This document shows, piece after piece, positions 1-12,491 of a DNA stretch of 64,000 nt (positions are counted from its first letter, which is position 1; the number at the start of each line of letters is the position of its first letter). The translations under genes and the position numbers were made by a program. Below the pieces are notes generated by a model. It saw only the letters and a program-made list of their open reading frames with translations. It was not told the origin of the DNA and did no database searches. Source of the stretch: Dryas octopetala (taxonomy: Eukaryota > Streptophyta > Magnoliopsida > Rosales > Rosaceae); NCBI GenBank assembly GCA_963921425.1, contig OY992833.1:1676501-1740500 (forward strand), given 5' to 3'.

Positions 1-395
1 AAAATAATATACAATACTAGAGAGAGATATAGAGAGCTTTCACTTTTTTGGCAAGTTTATTACATAAGTTAGTATAATCTACGGCTAAGTTGTTTGAAAA
101 CGTTATCTTAGAAAACAAGCACATGGATCTCTCTGGCTAAGGCTATATAAGCTACCTATATAAATATATGATTTAATTAATTATCTGTTTAATTGAGGAG
201 GATTATATTAGTAGGCAAAGAGCATGCACGAGGCCATGTTTTCAAATGTAGCTTTAATTTGCTTTTCTTTCCCTTATTATATATATCTTTATTCCCTTCC
301 TGTGTTTCGGGCCTCAAAACAATAAAACAGATCACAGAATAAACAAAATGGCTTCTAAACACACATCAGCTAGAAACAGCTTTTAGTTTAAATTA
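1..395. other. AT-rich sequence, no gene seen
   Basis: No open frame, RNA gene or repeat boundary could be supported here. The stretch ends at the left end of a foldback element. Confidence 0.5.
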
Positions 396-1516
396 TAGGC
401 TTAATTATCGATTTACCACCCAAAACTGTAACTCATTCCCACTTTGCCACCTGAAAGTTTTTTTGTCCCAAATTACCACTTGTAACTTACATCCGTGTCT
501 CATTTTACCTTGTTCCGTCAACAATTCCGTTAAAAATGATGACCTGGTCGTTAATGCTGACGTGGCGCGCTGGATGTGCGCCACGTATCACATCTTTTCT
601 TGTATTTTCTGATTTTTTTTATTTTCCTATTTTTATAAACTTTAAAAATGAATTAAAAATAGCTCCGAACTTAGAAAATACACGGAAAATTTCTATTGAC
701 TTGTCTTGACTAGTACTAATTTACTATGGGGTCAAAATGCCAATTTTCCCTCTAAAAATTTCCATAAAATTTGGAAAGTCCAAATTTATTTCTAGAAAAT
801 TAAAATACTCTAGACTCTTTGGAAATTCATAGGATAATCTCCCGAATTCCAAAAAATATGAGGTCTGCACCGTTAGTTTTCTAAAAACTAACAATACCTT
901 TCTCGTGAACACTTGCTACCCAAAAGACCTCTTGGTCTTAGAGAAAAATAAATTTCCCTATAAAATAAATTTTAGAAAAATTCTAGAATTTCTGTAAAGT
1001 CTCGAAATAATTATCTAAAATAGACTTTTGGTAATTTCCAAAATATTTTTGAGAATTTGTCCAAGAGTTTACGAAATTCTAGAATTTATTTAATAGAGGA
1101 AAATTTATTTTAATTTTTTAGAAATAAATTTGGACTTTCTAATTTTTTTGGAAATTTTTAGAGGGTAATTGGTAATTTAACCTGATAGTAAATTAGTTCT
1201 AGTCAAGACGAGTCCGTAGGAATTTTCTGTGTATTTTTCTGAGTTCGGAGCTATTTTTAATTAATTTTTAAAATTTATAAAAATAAAAAAATAAAAAAAT
1301 CCGAAAATAAAAGCAAAGATGTAACACGTGGCGCACATCCAGCGCCCCACGTCAGCATTAACGGCCAAGTCATCATTTTTAACGGAATTGTTGACGGAAT
1401 AAGGTAAAATGGGACATAGATGTAAGTTACAGATGGTGATTTGGGACAAAAAATCTTTCAGGTGGTAAAGTAGGAATGAGTTATAATTTTGGATGGTAAA
1501 TTGATAATTAAGCCTA
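396..1516. mobile_element. Foldback / long-TIR non-autonomous DNA transposon
   Basis: The two ends are inverted copies. The left end reads TAGGCTTAATTATCGATT and the right end reads inward as TAGGCTTAATTATCAATT. The complementarity continues for roughly 400 bp on each side (about 396-800 against 1110-1516) through matching blocks such as the GTCTTGACTAG motif near 702 and CTAGTCAAGAC near 1199. Almost the whole 1.1 kb could therefore fold into one hairpin. There is no transposase frame; the short frames inside are by-products of the repeat. The arm length suggests a Mutator-like foldback MITE, but the flanks are too AT-rich to fix a target duplication. Confidence 0.8.
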
Positions 1517-4393
1517 AATTATATATAGATTAGTTTACAAGGAGCAAGCTAGCTTGATCAATTAGTGGATGACAAGTCATGCATGGGGACTGAGTGCATG
1601 CCGTACAATAATAGTAATAATGTACTCTTGTGATATGACAGGCCTTGCTTAATTTTTCTCACAAACTTCCATTAGTTTCCCAGCCTTGAAGATAAGGATT
1701 TTGCAGCCTAGCAAAGGTACTTGTGCCACATAACATAGTCTGCAGATCTTTTCTTTGTGGGGTGAAAAAATACAACAAGCTGTTTAATTATCTTAGCTTT
1801 TATATCTTACGTACTTTATCCCTATTTTAAGATGGGAGTAAGGTGTTCGATAAAATGAGAAAAATTTTGTTATACGGGACAATAAACTCTTCTTTCTCCT
1901 ACATAGACCGCGCGCTAGTGGCTGGTTTGTACCATTCTCTATTATATATATATATATATATATTTATTTATTTTTCTTATGCTTGAGCAATAATACTAGT
2001 TAGGGTTATTAAATTTGTAGATCAAATGATATGTCAACATACATGTTAATATTTTATTTGTTAAAATTAAATAAGTTCATAATAAGTTTAAATTTAAATA
2101 AAAAATTATTATTATATTATTTAATAAACAAATTTGATAACCATAGTATGCATTTAATTGAACACACACATGTTATTGCTTTAGCGGTGGTGGCTGCTCA
2201 TGTGCTAACGTTGCCAACTCAAAGTCTCAAAGAATATATATTAGCATGCAGGCATACAACAACTGGGGTACATTGCATAAACAACAGATCTAGCCAAGTC
2301 TCTAGAATCATCTTTATTTAAATTTATTGAATATTCTACATCTTGGTCTGGTGTGTGTGTGTGTGCGCGCATGCGTTCAATTTTTTCGCTGGGAGACAGA
2401 GAAATTTGTCCCTTAATACGTACCCTTCCCTAACAACTACTCTCGAAGTCTTTTGTTTAAAGTATGAATGTATAAGCCTAGGTTACCATATTTATTCACT
2501 AAATTATGTTCATTAAATGATATGACAGTATTATTTCATTCATTTTGCCACTTAATTATTTTTAATAAGTAAAATAATAACACCTAGCTATTTTGACACA
2601 TTATTTATAGTTTAGCATTATTGTTAAAGTATCATGTATTGACAATAAACAATTAATTAGTCATTTGACTATTTGAGCTTAAGCTGACTCTCAAGACAAA
2701 AACGAACAAGTTCATTTTCTGGTGCAACTACTCCAAGAACTTGACTATTAAATATATTTATTTATATATAACTTCCCTTTTACTTTATTCTTATTGGATT
2801 GTTCTATTTTTTTTGGGTTTTGATCAACCTTTTCGCCCAAGGAAGTTCATCCCTCCACGCTAACCCCTTTTTATTTTTCACTTGTATTAGTTCTGCTGTA
2901 ACAGCACACACACAAAAGAAACATCACCATAGCTATAAAGTTAGATAAGATGACCAAAATATGATCATAAAAGAGTGTGTAAAAGATGAAAACGTACAAC
3001 TGCTAGCTTAATTCAAAGTGGAATCCTTCTTGTACAAATGATTCCATCATCTTTTGTTTTACATCATTTACGTACTCTTTCCATCTTTTCTAGCTCCCAC
3101 TACAAGTCCACAACACCTTGTAAGGGAATCTATCTTTTAATGGTTATACATTAAAAAGGAAGGAGTTAAGTGTTTATCATGAATAGCCTTGAGATTTTGG
3201 AGTGCCAATCATAAAAATGAGGTCTTTGATCAATAATGTTCATTCATGTGATTTTATTTCTTTTTGAGATGTACTTATAAAAACTATCATAATATATAAG
3301 GGTATATAAAACAAGTGAAGACTGCCCAACATTAAATATTTGGGGACCAAGATAGTTGCCTCATTTATCTATCTCAATACTGGCCCTCATACATTTTTGG
3401 TACAGATGTAGGGTCTAGTAGATCGACACAAACATACAAATAGAAACACATACTAGGATCACAATATTCAATCTTATTGATTGTTCAGCAATGAATGAGT
3501 ACTAGTGAAAGGGGTTTTATTGTCTTATTGATTCCGTATAATATGAATAAAATAGAAATTAATGAAAGATGAGAAAAATACTGATCTCTTTCATTTAAAT
3601 CAATAAAACATTTCAATATTATATAATAGTTACTATAAGCATTTCTATCTCATAAAGGTCAATAAGTTTTGAAATTTTATCTCACTTTAGTCAATAGTCT
3701 CAATGCACTTGCTAATGTCATGTATTTTGGTAAGTCGAAAATTTTCCCATTCTATTTTTTTCATTATTTATAGGCATAAAATTTTCCCATTCTAGTTTGT
3801 TGAATTTCTGGTGGTAACTCATCAACGACAGAGGGATCAAATCTCATCAATTTTGTAACTCCATACTCCACTTATCTATTCAGTACGTTTCAGCTGAACC
3901 ACACACTTTAGAAGACCCAGTTTCTTCACAAGGTCTTTATTCTTTTGGCAACTCAGATTGATTAAGATCCAAACAGTTACCACTTCTAGACTGAAATCCT
4001 GCACCACAACCCAACTTTAGAGAGAGACGAGACACTAAAATTACTAACAGATGGCGTTGCGTATGTTAATATCTTTTATATTTTCAACGTGTTCTAGCTT
4101 TTGTGGAGCACAAGATGAATTTTTATTCTTAAAGAATCTCAATATTGAACATGTTCCCTGCCACAAAGTACCAGCAAAAGGTTAACCAAAATCAAATTAC
4201 CTGATACCAGCTACAAGAATAAGGTAAAATCAAATTTCAATTAACAATAATGTTTCAGGTTTTCTATTTAGGATTGAATTAGATAGGTTAATTCATTAAA
4301 TTCAAAGTATATTAAAGGAAGAAATAGAAACTAATTATTTTATAACTTTTGTCTAAATTTAGAGAAGAAGATGGATTAGTAATGACAGACTTA
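1517..4393. other. Intergenic DNA with simple repeats
   Basis: No gene was recognised. There is a (TA)n tract near 1942-1963 and a (TG)n tract near 2350-2369. A short direct repeat of AAAATTTTCCCATTCTA occurs near 3740 and 3778. Short frames here have no recognisable domain. Confidence 0.5.
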
Positions 4394-4417
4394 TCCCACT
4401 ACAAGAAAAACATATTT

Positions 4418-4705
4418 GGGTGACGAAACTTTGGGCGACGAAACTTTGGGCGACGAACCTATATTCATCGCCCAAAGTAATTTTGGGCAACGAACAAGAA
4501 CATTTGTCGCTCAATGTCATATAGATTCGGGTGACGAATAACAAGTTCCGCACCTAAAGTTACTTTGGGCGACAAAATGATCTCGTCGCCTCAACTCACG
4601 CGCCAAAATATTAATTGAGAAATGCATTGGGCGAAGAAAACCTACATTTGTCGCCCAAACGTACTTTGGGAGACAAAATATTTCGTCGCCCAAAGGGTCA
4701 TTCCT
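4418..4705. repeat. CACTA left subterminal repeat cluster
   Basis: Repeated TTTGGGCGACGAA and its inverse TTCGTCGCCCAAAG occur many times here. The same motif returns at about 5571-5690, 6563-6680 and, at the right end, 8740-8930. In CACTA elements such subterminal repeats are binding sites for the element's own TNPA-type protein. The two internal clusters alternate with the 340-bp repeat blocks, giving a higher-order repeat of about 1.0-1.15 kb in the left arm. Confidence 0.85.
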
Positions 4706-4744
4706 TTTTTTTTTTTGGTACATATGTATGTTAATCATACAATG

Positions 4745-6560
4745 CGATCGTGTTTCCAACGATCCGAACCGTTAAATTTTTAATTCTTCATTGAAAGATC
4801 AGCATTGCAAAAAATTAGGATTATTGGAGATGTAAAAGTTATGTAACGGTGCTCGAATGTATGAACGATCAAGAGTTTGCTAATACTAATCAATGGAGTA
4901 GATGAATTCCGATTTGGACGATTTTTTGCAGGAATGATGTTTGAGTATAAACGAATAAAATGAACGACTCCGATCGTTGAAATTACATTGTAGTCTTCAC
5001 AATTGTTAAATCGACAAAGTTTCAACGAAAAAACTATAGAATTATACTCTCCAAGTGTATTTGTATGTAGAAAATCACTTTTGTATTGTGTTTTTAATGA
5101 TCCAAACCGATCATTTCTTAGTGCCCCACTCAAAGATACTATGCAAAAAATTATCTCAATTGGAGATGTAGAAGTTAGGTTTGGCATTTAGGATGTATGA
5201 ACGATCTTGATTCTTATAATAATAATCAAACGAGTAGATGAACTCCGATTGAGCCGATTTTTTCCATGGTTGATCTTTGAGTATGAACGTATATGATGAA
5301 TGGCTCTGATCGTGATAATCACGTTGTGGTCTTCACAATTATTGAAGCTACAAGGTTTTAACGAAAGAGTTAATAGAATTTTATTCTTCAACTGCAAAAA
5401 CCGTTCATGTATATGTACAACCTCAAATGTCGATCGTGTTTTCAATGATCCGAACCGTTCATTTATTAGTTTCTCACTCAAAGATTAATCTTGCAGAAAA
5501 TTAGGTCAATTGGAGATGTAAACATTTGGTATCGGAGCTCGAATGTAGGAATGATCGTTTTGTAATAATGGTTTGGGCGATGAACTTAACATTTCGTCGC
5601 CCAAAGGGACTTTGGGCGACGAATTTATAATTTCCTCGCCCAAGATCACTTTGGGCAACGAAATTTGTAGTTCCTCGCCCAAAGTACGAATACTTTTTTG
5701 TTTACAATTTTATATATGTAATAGCATACGAGACGATTGTATTTCCAAAGATCAGAACCATTCATTTTTTAATTCCCCACTCAAGGATCATCCCTGCAAA
5801 AAATTAGCTCAATCGGAGATGTAGAAGTTAGGTAACGGTGGTTGAACTTATGAACGATCGTGAATTTTATAATACTAATCGAAGTAGGAGATGAATTCCG
5901 ATTTAGCCGATTTTTTGCAGGGATGATCTTCCAGTATAAACAAATAAAATGAACGGTTCCGATCATTGAAATCACATTGTAGTCTTCACAAACTGTTGAA
6001 TCGCCAAAATTTCTACGAAAAAGTTAATAGAATTATACTCTTCAAGTGTATTTATATGTAGAAGCTCAGATTTCTATTATGTTTTTAACGATCCGAACCA
6101 ATCATTGGCTAGTCCCCCACTCAAAGATCATCCATACAAAAAATTATCTCAATCGGAGAAGTAGAAGTTAGGTTTAACATTTAGTGTGTATGAAAGATCA
6201 TGGTTTTTATAATCATAATCGAACGGCTAGATGAACTCTAATTGAGCGGATTTTTTGCAAGGATGATCTTTGCGTATGAACATAGATGATGAACGACTAT
6301 GATTGTTGTAATGACGTTATTGTCTTTACAATTATTGAATCGACAAGTGAACGAAATAGTTAATAGAATTTTATTATTTAAGTGTAAAATCCACTGATTT
6401 ATATGTAGAACCTTATATGTCGATTGTATTTTTAACGATCCGAACCGTTCATTTATTAGTTTGTTATTCAAAGATCATTTCTCTAAAATATTAGGTCAAT
6501 TGGAGATCTAGAAGTTTAGTATTGGAGCTCGAACGTATGAACGATCATGGTTCATACCAA
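4745..6560. repeat. ~340-bp foldback repeat units inside the CACTA element
   Basis: The landmark GATCCGAACCGTT and close variants recur at about 4761, 5099, 5447, 5750, 6090 and 6437, a period of 338-348 bp, in two blocks split by a subterminal-motif cluster at 5571-5690. Each unit contains an inverted pair. An arm reading GATCATCCCTGCAAAAAATT is followed about 100 bp later by its near-complement around TTTTTTGCAGGGATGATC. Small frames across this block are shadows of the repeat. The same unit is present in a hAT element at 20.6-21.2 kb. Confidence 0.85.
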
Positions 6561-7143
6561 AAATCAACTTTGGGCAACGAAATGTATCTTTGGGCGACGA
6601 ACGGTGCGTCGCCCAAATTCTGAAATTGTGGCGGGATGAAACGGCGCCCTAAAGTCAACGACTTTGGGCGACGAACACGATTGGGAGCTTGGGAGTGCAC
6701 AATTATGTGTTGTGGTTAGCGGTTCATGTGACGTGGTTTTGATCTGAGAAAATTTCGGCAACATCTCTCTATGTGTTCTTTGAGTGCATACTAAATTTCG
6801 GCAACATCTCTCTATGGGTGGATCTCGGAGGTCCAGTTCAGCATCCATGTCCGCCCCTGCAGCCCAGCCCGCCCGTGCAGTATAGCCCGACCTCATAGCC
6901 CAGGGCGAATCGACCCCGGCGATAGCCCTAGATCTCTCATCCAGTACGGGGTCTGCGATTCAGTCGGCACGGAAGGTCCGACGTGGTCATCGTTATGGTG
7001 TATATAAGAATGTTGCGTCATCCACTCGTACTGCCTCATCATCAGAGAGTAAGAAAAATGTTTTCACATCACTTGTGTTTATGTTTAATTTTATTTAGAT
7101 GTTATAAGATTACTGTGAAATTAATATATTATATTTGCTTTTC

Positions 7144-8557
7144 TAGGTACCAAAACCACGAGGGGGATAAGTAGAGGGTTGAAGGCGTCCCGAATCACGC
7201 GCACGACGAACGAGAGGATTCGAATCGTTCTTCAGCAAGATCACCTACGACCGAGTAAGGAGGTCTATAGTATTTTCGCTTCCTTTGTCGAGGCGATTAT
7301 CCGTGCCGACTGCCCCATACTTTTCCCCAGTTGGGAAAAGGTTGATGACGCCATCAAGAGGAGCATTATAGGCTCCATTTCTGTGAGTATATTTTGATTA
7401 ATACAAAATGATTAATTTTATTAATCCTAACAATTTAATAATTTTTTTTTTCAGGTAAACTATGACATTCGGATGGAGGATCCGGATGTAGCTAGGTATA
7501 TGGAGAAGTTATTGAGAAAAGTTTACACACAATGGAAGCACGAGCTGCACAGGGAATATAACTTGTTTGGATCGGCAGCTGAGGCATTGGCCAGCCTTCC
7601 TCCGGAGATGGAATCTCGGCTTGATCAGTGGCAGTAGTTGTGCACTCATTTTCAGAGTCCGGAATTTTTGGTATGTTATATCATTTTAAGACTTCAAAAT
7701 TCTTTTTTCTTATGTTATTCCTTTATTGTGTATGCACTAATGCATTTACAATTTGCTTAATATTTAACAGAGAAAGTCGAATGCCAATCTTAAGAACCGG
7801 AAAGCGCCCGCAAGGATTGATCATCATGGTGGTTTCATGCCTTTCTCATACCGGGTGGAGTCGTATCGTCAGGTGCGCGCATTATTTAATTTAATATATA
7901 TATTCCTTAGTATTGTTTGAGTTTTTGTCAACATTACATTCTTTTTCAGGCTGATTCGCAATTTCTAGAGCTCGACAACTACGGGGATGTCTATGCCCGA
8001 CCCGGCAACGACAAGGGCAAGGCGAAGCACGTTAGTTTTTTATATTTTAGTTTTATTTACCAATTTTTAATATTTGTATTTGATTTCCTAATTCCTACCT
8101 TGTGTATAACATTTTGAAGGCTGAGATGCTCGCCAAGAAGGCGAGTTATTTGGAGGAGGTGGCCAGCCAGTACCCTCCGGACATTCCGTTGGAGTCGATC
8201 TCAGTCCCCGATCGCGATGCCGGTCTTCATATTATGACGGAGACACTTGGTGTTAGGCGTGGTAGGGAGATACGCGGAATGGGAACGGGTCGGGTTCGTG
8301 ATCTCAGCGCCGGGTTTTCGTCTCAGCCATCTGCAGAATTAGTTAACCTGTCCACTGAAGTGCAGCTGTTGAAGGGTCAGCTAGAAGAATCGAGACCGGC
8401 ATATGCGGAGCAGACGAGTAAGGTGCAGCAGATGCAGCAGATGTTTGGCCAGTTGGCCAGGATTGTACCTGGGTTTGTGCTGCCGCCGAACATTGACCAG
8501 TGCATGCCAGACTCCTCCACCGGTGCTAATGATGCTACTGACCTAGGGGGCCATTAG
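7144..8557 (+). pseudogene. CACTA accessory gene, Transposase_24 (Ptta/En/Spm) type, broken
   Basis: Five exons read in one phase with good splice sites: about 7144-7382, 7455-7670, 7771-7872, 7950-8030 and 8120-8557 (stop TAG). The protein opens with a TRG..RGL motif, then a helical region with PSWEKVDDAIK, then an LCTHFQSPEF motif followed by an N-rich, basic stretch. It ends with a coiled-coil-like, Q-rich tail. This order matches the plant En/Spm-associated Transposase_24 family. In exon 2 a TAG stop at 7635-7637 lies just before LCTHF, where the family usually has tryptophan, so a TGG-to-TAG change is likely. The first exon is unclear. The gene may once have supplied the TNPA-like, DNA-binding function. 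Confidence 0.75.
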
Positions 8558-8956
8558 TGATTGTATGTACTAATTATATTTGCATACAGTATTAAATTGT
8601 TCCTACTTTGTATGGATATTTGGATATATAAATTTATTAATTTTGTTTTATATAGTTTTTGAATAAAAATTTTTCTTTTAAATATTAAATTCAAATATAT
8701 AATTTAAAATAAAAAAAAAAAATTTTTAAATAAAATATGTTTAGGCGACGAACCTCCTTATTCCTCGCCCAAAGCATGTTTGGGCGAGGAATCATATGCT
8801 TTAGGAGACGAAACAAATCCATTGCCCCAGGTGTCTTTGGGCGACGAAATTTACTGGTTCGTCGCCCAAACTCTTGGGCGTCATCGATTGGGCGACCAAA
8901 CTCTCGATGAACACGAATTTCGTTCCTCTCCCAAACCTTTTTTTCTTGTAGTGTCC

Positions 8957-9684
8957 CTTTCAATCCCTACAAATGGTGAGATACCAATTTGGTCTAGTGG
9001 CATTAGTTTCCATTTTTTTTAAGGTTCTAGGTTGATCAATTAATATTGAAGATTTTAATATACTAATAAGATGGTTTATTACGAAAATGTAATTGAACCC
9101 AAAAAGGTAGGATTATTATCTAGGGAAAAATTTTCAGAAAAAAAAAAAAATATTTTGGGGTCAATTCTTTTTTAGGATACATGTTTAAGTTTATATTAAT
9201 ATAGGACACATATTTAAGGTTTGTATTATTGTAGTACAATTCATCAACTCTATTAAGAATTCTTTTAAAAATAGACCACGTGCCACACATATGACTTATT
9301 TTTATAAGATATATAAAATTGACAATTCACCTATATATTAATTTTAAAAACAAATAAAAACTGAAAAAAAAAAAAAAAAAAAAAAACCCAACACCCCCTT
9401 CCCCACCAAGCTCTGCCCCACCAGCTTCTTTTTATGAGACCCAATAAACAATTGCAATAAAAGAACTAATGGAAAATAAAGAAGCAGCTAGCTTTCAAGA
9501 AAAGAAATTAAGTCTCAGCCATTTCATTCATCAATAGGGTTTACAAAAAAGAACTATATAAAGGGATGTACACAATGACAAATGATCAACATCATATACG
9601 TGTCTTGGAACAATTTCTAAGGAATGATCAAAACTACAGAAAAGACAAGAAAGAGTAATGCGTATGACTGAAATATGTTGCTAG
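8957..9684. other. AT-rich intergenic DNA
   Basis: No gene was seen. A long A run lies at about 9364-9386. The sequence separates the CACTA element from the TRIM. Confidence 0.5.
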
Positions 9685-10025
9685 TATTAAGAAAAATCTC
9701 ACATTGAAGATGTGAGGGCCTTGCTAGTGGCTTATAAGGGTTTGGTCTACTCCTCCCATTGCCAATTAGTTTTGGGATGAATGCCTAGATTTGTTCATGG
9801 TATTAGAGCCAGGTTATCCACGTGATGCGCCTAACGGCCACACGTGCTCCCACGTCACCCAATATAAATTGTCCACGTGTTAGGCTTAAATGACGCCTCA
9901 CATGTGGGGGCGTGTTGAGAGAAATCTCACATTGAAGATGTGAGGGCATTGCTAGTGGCTTATAAGGGTTTGGGCTACTCCTCTCATTGTCAATTGGTTT
10001 TGGGATGGATGCCTAGATTTGTTCA
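9685..10025 (+). mobile_element. TRIM (terminal-repeat retrotransposon in miniature)
   Basis: Two 113-bp direct repeats, 9685-9797 and 9913-10025, start TGTTGAG (TATTAAG in the left copy) and end TTCA. Directly after the left repeat is TGGTATTAGAGCCAGG, a primer-binding site of the initiator-methionine tRNA type. Directly before the right repeat is the purine tract GTGGGGGCG. The internal part is only 115 bp and codes for nothing. Flanks are GCTAG and CCTAG, a 5-bp target duplication with one change. This is a complete TRIM, which needs enzymes from another LTR element to move. The two repeats differ at several sites, so the insertion is not very young. Confidence 0.92.
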
Positions 10026-10045
10026 CCTAGCTAGGCACCTAGGGA

Positions 10046-10445
10046 ATGGTTTCATCAAATCCTGCCCCCAAAAGATCAGACTTGTCCTCATGGCTGAAAT
10101 GCAGGGAAATGAGTTATAATGTCATCAGTGACTTCCCAAGTTGCATCTTCAGTCGGGAGATCTGTCCATTGAATGAGCCACTTGGTAATCGGCTTATTAC
10201 GCTATTTAAAGATTACACGATCAAGTATCTTGGCAGGAACCCATTGAGTGGCACCATAAGAGGTACGTAATTGGTGGAGATAGCTTATGGCATTGGCGCA
10301 ATACAACAGAGTGCTAACGGTAAGGTTGTAAGCGGAGAAAAACAAAGTCTCCTACCTAAAACTCACGTTTTGTTTGATGGGGATCGACATAAACTTTCAT
10401 TCGGTTTTGAGCCAATTCAAGATTGGATTTAAGAAGCTTGCATGA
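10046..10445 (-). pseudogene. Ty3/gypsy pol C-terminal remnant with chromodomain-like end
   Basis: Read on the minus strand, this resembles the end of a chromovirus-type gypsy polyprotein: an L(A)QNRMK region, then VGDFVFLRLQPYR, then an ITKWLIQWTDLP..DATWE segment typical of the chromodomain, then FPAFQP near the end. In-frame stops and frameshifts interrupt it. The open frame on the plus strand at 10046-10270 is its antisense shadow. The remnant is cut at its upstream side by the hAT element starting at 10484, where a DRDALLM motif is still visible. Confidence 0.75.
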
Positions 10446-10483
10446 GGAGAGCATCACGATCTTGCAGGGTACGTGGTGTCATG

Positions 10484-12483
10484 TAGGGGTGGGTTCGGAA
10501 CGGTAACCATACCGAAACCCACATACTGACTTCCAACCGAGAATGAGCGGAGGGAGGATTTTGGACCCCGATACCTTGCCGACGGTAGTCGGAATCTGAT
10601 GCATTCGACATTGGTCAGAGCTGGGCGGTGTCGAAACGGTACTTGGCAAACCCACTAGTAGCAAAACCTAGAAATGCTAACCACTTGTGTGGAAGGTGGC
10701 GAGACAGAGGGGGGTTTCGAGTGGACGGAGACCAAAGGGAGAGAGGGGAGGAGGAGGCGAATAGTCGAGCATGATGAGCTCGGCCTCGTCACCAGCCATT
10801 GCCGGAGGGCGGCAGATCGAAGAGAGATGTGATCGAGGAGGAAGGAGAGAGAAGAGATCTGGGAGAGAGAAGGCCATGGGGAGGGAGAGGAGGAAGAAAA
10901 TGAGAGTTTGGTGGTGGTCTCGCCGCCTAGCTCGCCGGCGTCACGCCGGACTAAGGAGAGAGGGTGTCGCGAGAAGGAGGAGAGAAAACAAAGAACTGTT
11001 TTCTTTGGGTCTGCTGTAAAATTGACAGAGAGATACAAAGGGACTACAAGTCTACAACTACTACTAGTATTCGAGGCAGGAATAGATAGGATTGCTTCAT
11101 TTGCTTTGATATTCTCCAGTCTTGCCAATTGTTCATCCAAGGACTTTGGAAACTTTATATTTTTCTTTCTTCTTTTAGTATTTGGGCGAGGGAAAGAAAA
11201 AACATCCAACTTTTTGTTTTTTTTTTCTTTTTTGATTAAAAGCATCTCATCAGAATTTTACAAGGTTTATCTTTTTCCTTTTTCTTTTTTTCACAAGGTT
11301 TATCTTTTTATTTCTTAGAATATTATTAATTTTAAGGTACAATGTATGATTGTTATGTAAATTAGAAAACAAAATTCTAATTTAAATTATTCAAAAAGAA
11401 AAAAAAAAAAAAGGTTTATGGTTTAGGGTTGATTGAGGTTTGGGGCCTTTGGGCAATTGGGGTTTGGCCAGATTAGGGTTTGGACAAATTGGGGTTATCT
11501 CGAGCCCATCATGTAAAAAATTGTTTAGTCATTTGATTAGCAGTAACATTATTTAAAGATATTTGTTTGTTTGCATTGTTTAGATAACCAAACAATTACC
11601 AATTTGGCTAATTTTTTGTGATGATGATTCTTAAGGAGAGACCTAAAATACTTGTCCATTTGATACCATATTATATATTTATGATCGAGGTAATTACATA
11701 AATCATAAATGGTCCATAACTCCATAGTCCATATTGATATTAATATATTATACCATATCCTAATATTATCATATTATACCATAATCATATTATACCATAT
11801 TATACAATATACTAAATTCCTAATATTACATATTTTATCATACTATATCATATTATACCATATTATAGTATTAAACCATATACTATATACTAAACTCCAA
11901 GTTACCAACTATGAGTGTATGAATTATAAATTTATAGTATTAGACTATTAGGCTATTAGCCAATTTAGTCTATTAGGGTATAGAAATTAGTAATTTAGTA
12001 TGAGATATCATATACATATACTATATAGGGTTTATAATTTAGTATAATATTAGGGTTTAGGGTATTTTTAATTAGTTTTTATATAGAAATGTATTATATA
12101 TGTAAATTAAAAAACATATAAGTTAATAAGTTATAGGTTTATAAATTTATATATCTTTTATATAAATTATAGAAAAGTAGAAATGTATTATATAAAATTA
12201 TAAATTATATAGAAAGGTATTTAGTATTTTTTATTTAGGGTATATCGATATAGTATAGAAATGTATAAAAATGAATTATTTTAATTATATTTTTTCAATA
12301 TACGGTTGGTATCGGTATACCGTCGATACCGGGCTTTATGAACCTGTACCGTTATCGAAATCATCGGTATCGATATGAAAACCAAGTATCGGTATTGATA
12401 ACCGACTAGTTCGGTATTTTTCGATATCGAAGCCGGTATGGCATAGGTATTTTTTGGTATTTCGGTAATTAAACCTAGCCCTA
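10484..12483. mobile_element. Non-autonomous hAT element, 2.0 kb
   Basis: The left end begins TAGGGGTGGGTTCGG and the right end, read inward, begins TAGGGCTAGGTTTAA. The 8-bp direct repeat GTGTCATG lies on both sides (10476-10483 and 12484-12491), which is the hAT signature. No transposase frame exists inside. The interior has a GA-rich block (10680-11000), a stretch of TTTAGGGTTGATT-type sequence near 11420 that recurs near 19280, a very AT-rich middle, and a right arm rich in GGTATCGGTA-like repeats. The long minus-strand frame at 10655-11245 is low-complexity and unlikely to be a gene. Confidence 0.92.
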
Positions 12484-12491
12484 GTGTCATG

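Larger units (their letters stand above)
4397..8953 (+). mobile_element. CACTA (En/Spm) transposon, 4557 bp
   Basis: The left end reads CACTACAAGAAAAA and the right end TTTTTCTTGTAGTG, the canonical CACTA terminal inverted repeats. Both flanks are TCC (4394-4396 and 8954-8956), which is the expected 3-bp target duplication. Both subterminal regions are filled with GGGCGACGAA-type repeats in both orientations. Inside are two blocks of ~340-bp foldback repeats and a decayed multi-exon accessory gene. I saw no TNP2-type transposase, so the element is probably non-autonomous. The exact ends and intact target duplication suggest fairly recent movement. Confidence 0.95.

Noticed and set aside
6564-6896. 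110-residue minus-strand frame in the CACTA element
   Set aside because: It crosses subterminal repeats and a 24-bp direct repeat, and lies opposite the accessory gene; no domain seen.
10046-10270. 74-residue plus-strand frame
   Set aside because: It is the antisense of a Ty3/gypsy chromodomain remnant.
10655-11245. 196-residue minus-strand open frame
   Set aside because: It is Ser/Pro-rich low complexity, lies wholly inside the hAT element and has no recognisable domain.
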